Assembly (NCBI GenBank): GCA_023333565.1
Contig: JAJKFH010003083.1
Location: 310,001 to 374,000 of the forward strand
Source: Puffinus mauretanicus
Taxonomy: Eukaryota > Chordata > Aves > Procellariiformes > Procellariidae
Length of the DNA: 64,000 nucleotides
Direction of reading: 5' to 3'
The position numbers were made by a program, and so were the translations under genes. Positions 61,684 to 64,000 of the stretch are shown piece by piece. Position 1 is the stretch's first letter; each line of letters opens with the position of its first letter. Under the pieces are notes generated by a model. It worked only from the letters and a program-made list of their open reading frames with translations. It did not search any database and was not told the DNA's origin.

Positions 61684-61720
61684 TTTTTTTTTTACCCTTT
61701 TTCCTTTTTTTTTTTTTTAG
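61684..61720 (+). repeat. T/C-rich tract
   Basis: T(9) is followed by ACCC, T(5)CC and a run of about 14 T ending in AG. It could act as a polypyrimidine tract of a 3' splice site on the plus strand, but a better acceptor lies 80 bp downstream. Confidence 0.85.
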
Positions 61721-61800
61721 CAGCATAATCGCAGCAGAATTGTTTTCCTTTATCACTACTGCTTTAAAAATTAAACTATTTTATTGCTCATTTCTTTCAG

Positions 61801-61964
61801 GACCCTTTTAATTTCTGACAGCAAAGCTACTACACTCCACCAAAGCACCGCTGTATTCCTCACCAGCAGAGCACCAGCTGCAGTCATCGAATCTGGCTGT
61901 TGCAGAGTAATTAGCCAGACCATCGAAGGCCTGACCCGGCTGTTGAAGACACTGCCCCGCAGAA
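61801..61964 (+). other. Possible unannotated exon (low confidence)
   Basis: A textbook acceptor (pyrimidines ending TTTCTTTCAG at 61800) is followed by 164 bp with one open frame. A fair donor then follows, GCAGAA before GTGAGC (junction 61964/61965). The open frame itself continues to 62119. The encoded residues resemble no family that I know. It could be an exon of a long non-coding RNA or of a gene whose other exons lie outside, or it could be chance. Confidence 0.15.
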
Positions 61965-63250
61965 GTGAGCGGCTTCGGGAAAGACCTCAAGACACAACAG
62001 AGCAGCAGCGATGCCAAGATCACACACGTGGGCATAACCCAGGGCAACTTGACTTTTCTCTCGTTCTCATCAAACTTCTAAAGTTTCCTCTTAAAATATT
62101 GCAGCCATTAGCCCTCTGACATCAAAATAAATGTTCGCATTACAGCCTGCACGTACACTATCTTTAAGGCCATCGGTTTTTTATATTCTCCATTAGAGGT
62201 CACTTTTATATAACACTTACAGCCCTTAATGGAGCCATGCATTTACTTTCTGTTGAGCGCTTTGTGTTGGTTAAGGTCATTACTTTTATTCAAACTGAGA
62301 ACCACCAGAATTTCCCCGTTATTTGCTTTCAAATACCCTTTCCGCATTTTGCTCATTTGCTCGCAGTCCTCTGACTTGCGATTTTAATGGTTACGCAGTT
62401 GTTTCCTCTAATTGAGCAGTGACCTCTTAACTTCCAAGACTATTTTTATTCTTCACTACCTTAGGTTAATTTGCAGCCTCTTTTGCAGCTGGTGAGACTG
62501 CATTTGTTGTATTATGCAGAGCGGCAGGCTCTTTTTCTCTTTCTGGGACTGTATACCAGCTCCTTTATCTTCATCACCCGGTTCCTTTCCCCTTTCTAGC
62601 ACTCTCTGTTTGGTGTTAGCACAGTGCTAAATCTTAGTTCTTTTGCCATTCGTATGATTGCAGCCAGGCGCTGTCATTTCCCTACTGGGTAAATGCTTAC
62701 TGTTCCTCATAAACTTTAACACCTTGCTACTCAAGTCAAAGCAATAGTTTTGCAGCTGCTGTTTTCGCTTCAACATATATTTCTTTCATCTTGCCAATTC
62801 TTGGGGTACTTGATGTAAAGAAAATAGCTTTTGTGTTAGTTTTCTTTCCATAGTAGTTTGTGTTGGCAAAAGTTTAAGTCTCTGCAAAAAGAAATTTCTA
62901 AAACACCTTACCGAAGCAGCTCTTCGGATACTACTCTGTGTAGCCATATAGATGTCTAAATTTTCTGAAGTCACTCTTTCTATCAAATATTTTGGGGTTA
63001 GTTGTGGCAGGATTATGATGAATGGACACCGTTAAGGTCACTGGAGGCTAAAAAGGAAGGAGGACACGTGTGTTCGGTCCTTCTCTGCTGATGAACATCC
63101 CCGAACTGCGTGTTGTCCAGCTCTGCACAGCCTGTGCAGCTCCTGAATGATGAGACTTCATTGCTGCTGGCCTGATTTCTTATATGATAACGAAGTCCAG
63201 ACCCTCCGCTGGCAAACTACTAATCCCTGAAGTCATTGCTTTCCCATTTT
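61965..63250. other. Non-genic sequence with enhancer-like part
   Basis: No gene is supported. The part 62095-62480 is AT-rich, repeat-free and has varied cores (GTTCGCATTACAGCC, TCCATTAGAGGTCAC, GCGATTTTAATGG, CCTCTAATTGAGC), giving it the look of a conserved non-coding element. The rest is unremarkable. Confidence 0.6.
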
Positions 63251-63345
63251 AGAATAGAACCATAGAATCGTTTAGGTTGGAAAAGACCCTAAAGATCATC
63301 AAGTCCAATCATTAACCTAACACAGTCACTCCACCCCTGCTACTT
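63251..63345 (-). mobile_element. CR1 LINE 3' end, minus strand
   Basis: AGAATAGAACCATAGAATCG is the decayed reversed CR1 tail. It is followed by TTTAGGTTGGAAAAGACCCT, AAAGATCATCAAGTCCAATC and ATTAACCTAACACAGTCAC, which match the antisense of a CR1 3' end. It is strongly truncated and non-coding. It belongs to the same subtype as the plus-strand copy ending at 63814. Confidence 0.88.
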
Positions 63346-63717
63346 GAGGGTCTCCAAACAGCAGGTACTTTTTGCTTCCCTTTGCCTCTAACAAAAGGGG
63401 CAGGCAGAAAGGTTGGCTGCCATAGACCTTATAATAGCCTTAAACTGCTCTGTGCCAACTTGAAACTAGGCCAATGCTGGAGAATAGCTAAAGACTTGGG
63501 TTGTTTGCAGGGCTGCCACAACCCTGAACCTGACTGGTACAGGACAAAAAAAAGGGGTTCCACTCATCTGCAATTTGCAGGCCAGAGCTGTTGTATTTCA
63601 AAGAGCAACTGCATACTTGGCTTCACTCTGATTTGGAACAAAAGCCACGTATTTCCTCGTTCCCTCCTAAATGAAATCGCTATCTCATCAGCAGCTTGCG
63701 CCAGAGCCCGAAACTCA
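63346..63717. other. Spacer between inverted CR1 ends
   Basis: This is about 370 bp of sequence with a 124-codon open frame on the plus strand (63382-63756) that runs into the CR1 copy. No recognisable features are present. It may be unique DNA or a remnant of an older insertion. Confidence 0.65.
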
Positions 63718-63814
63718 GGAGGACATGGTTTAGTGGGCATGGTAGTGCTGGGTTGACGGTTGAACTCGATAATCTTAGAGGTCTTTTCCAACCTTAATGA
63801 TTCTATGATTCTAG
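63718..63814 (+). mobile_element. CR1 LINE 3' end, plus strand
   Basis: GGACATGGTTTAGTGGGCAT, GGTAGTGCTGGGTTGACGG, TTGAACTCGATAATCTTAGA, GGTCTTTTCCAACC and the tail ATGATTCTATGATTCTA are the standard 3' end of an avian CR1 subfamily. It is strongly 5'-truncated and non-coding. Confidence 0.93.
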
Positions 63815-64000
63815 GTCCTAAGTTCCGGCTCAGGACCAGCCGCAAACGTGGGGAGCTGGGACGTGTTGGGACTCAGAGGCTCCCCAAGATCCAGGGGAGC
63901 CAGCGGGAAACCCAGTTCCTCCAGCAGCACAGCCAGCTCCTGGAGGAGCACCAGCACACCAAACATTTCATTTTCCATCAGCCTGCACATTTTCCAGCAG
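63815..64000. other. GC-richer end of window
   Basis: About 185 bp is GC-richer, with several CCAGC, CAGC and CTGGAGGAGCACC motifs. No gene or repeat family is recognised. The feature continues beyond the window edge. Confidence 0.6.

Noticed and set aside
1..64000. tRNA genes, CRISPR arrays and bacterial-type operons
   Set aside because: No A-box/B-box pair with a cloverleaf, no regularly spaced repeats, and no long adjacent coding frames were found. The CR1 elements show the DNA is vertebrate.

Overview
This window looks like vertebrate, most probably bird, nuclear DNA. The main evidence is five fragments of CR1 retrotransposons. Four keep the 3' end typical of avian CR1, a block resembling ggttggaagggacc joined to a tail built from repeats of attctatgattctatg. 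They make up only about 1 kb of 64 kb, and I see no SINE family, LTR pair or DNA transposon. That sparse repeat load fits a bird genome better than a turtle or crocodile one, but I cannot name the species or locus.

I recognise no protein-coding gene, tRNA, rRNA or known microRNA. The open frames are short (longest 241 codons), overlap on both strands, show no domain or motif I know, and sit mostly in GC-richer patches or low-complexity runs. I read the window as intergenic or deep intronic sequence. All CDS calls are therefore withheld, and one possible exon (61801-61964) is offered only at low confidence.

Layout: 1-13454 is mostly unique sequence with one CR1 (10025-10279), short homopolymer runs and two small clusters of dyads. 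13455-19930 has a CR1 stub followed by AT-rich, repeat-free blocks rich in homeodomain-type sites (13860-14340, 17380-17620, 17930-18360, 19620-19930). 19931-27160 is plain unique sequence with local tandem duplications. 27600-28025 is the only clear CpG island and is followed by another enhancer-like block (28026-28620). 28621-57109 is long unique sequence with more such blocks (35200-35740, 37850-38290, 42880-43062, 46000-46420, 47330-47480, 52860-53130) and smaller GC patches. 57110-64000 holds three CR1 fragments, a low-complexity cluster near 61.2-61.7 kb and a final enhancer-like block (62095-62480).

The signals of most interest are regulatory or structural, not genic: the orphan CpG island; two interleaved 10-bp inverted repeats at 47402-47452; an 18-bp perfect palindrome built on GGATTAATCC (38486-38503); inverted pairs of CDX-like (13876-13894) and NKX2-like (18274-18291) sites; an RFX-like X-box (42986-43001); and several exact or near-exact tandem duplications of 27-41 bp. 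Together they fit a long-range regulatory landscape of a developmental gene outside the window. That reading rests on sequence character alone, since no cross-species alignment could be made. I found nothing that amounts to a new biological system.
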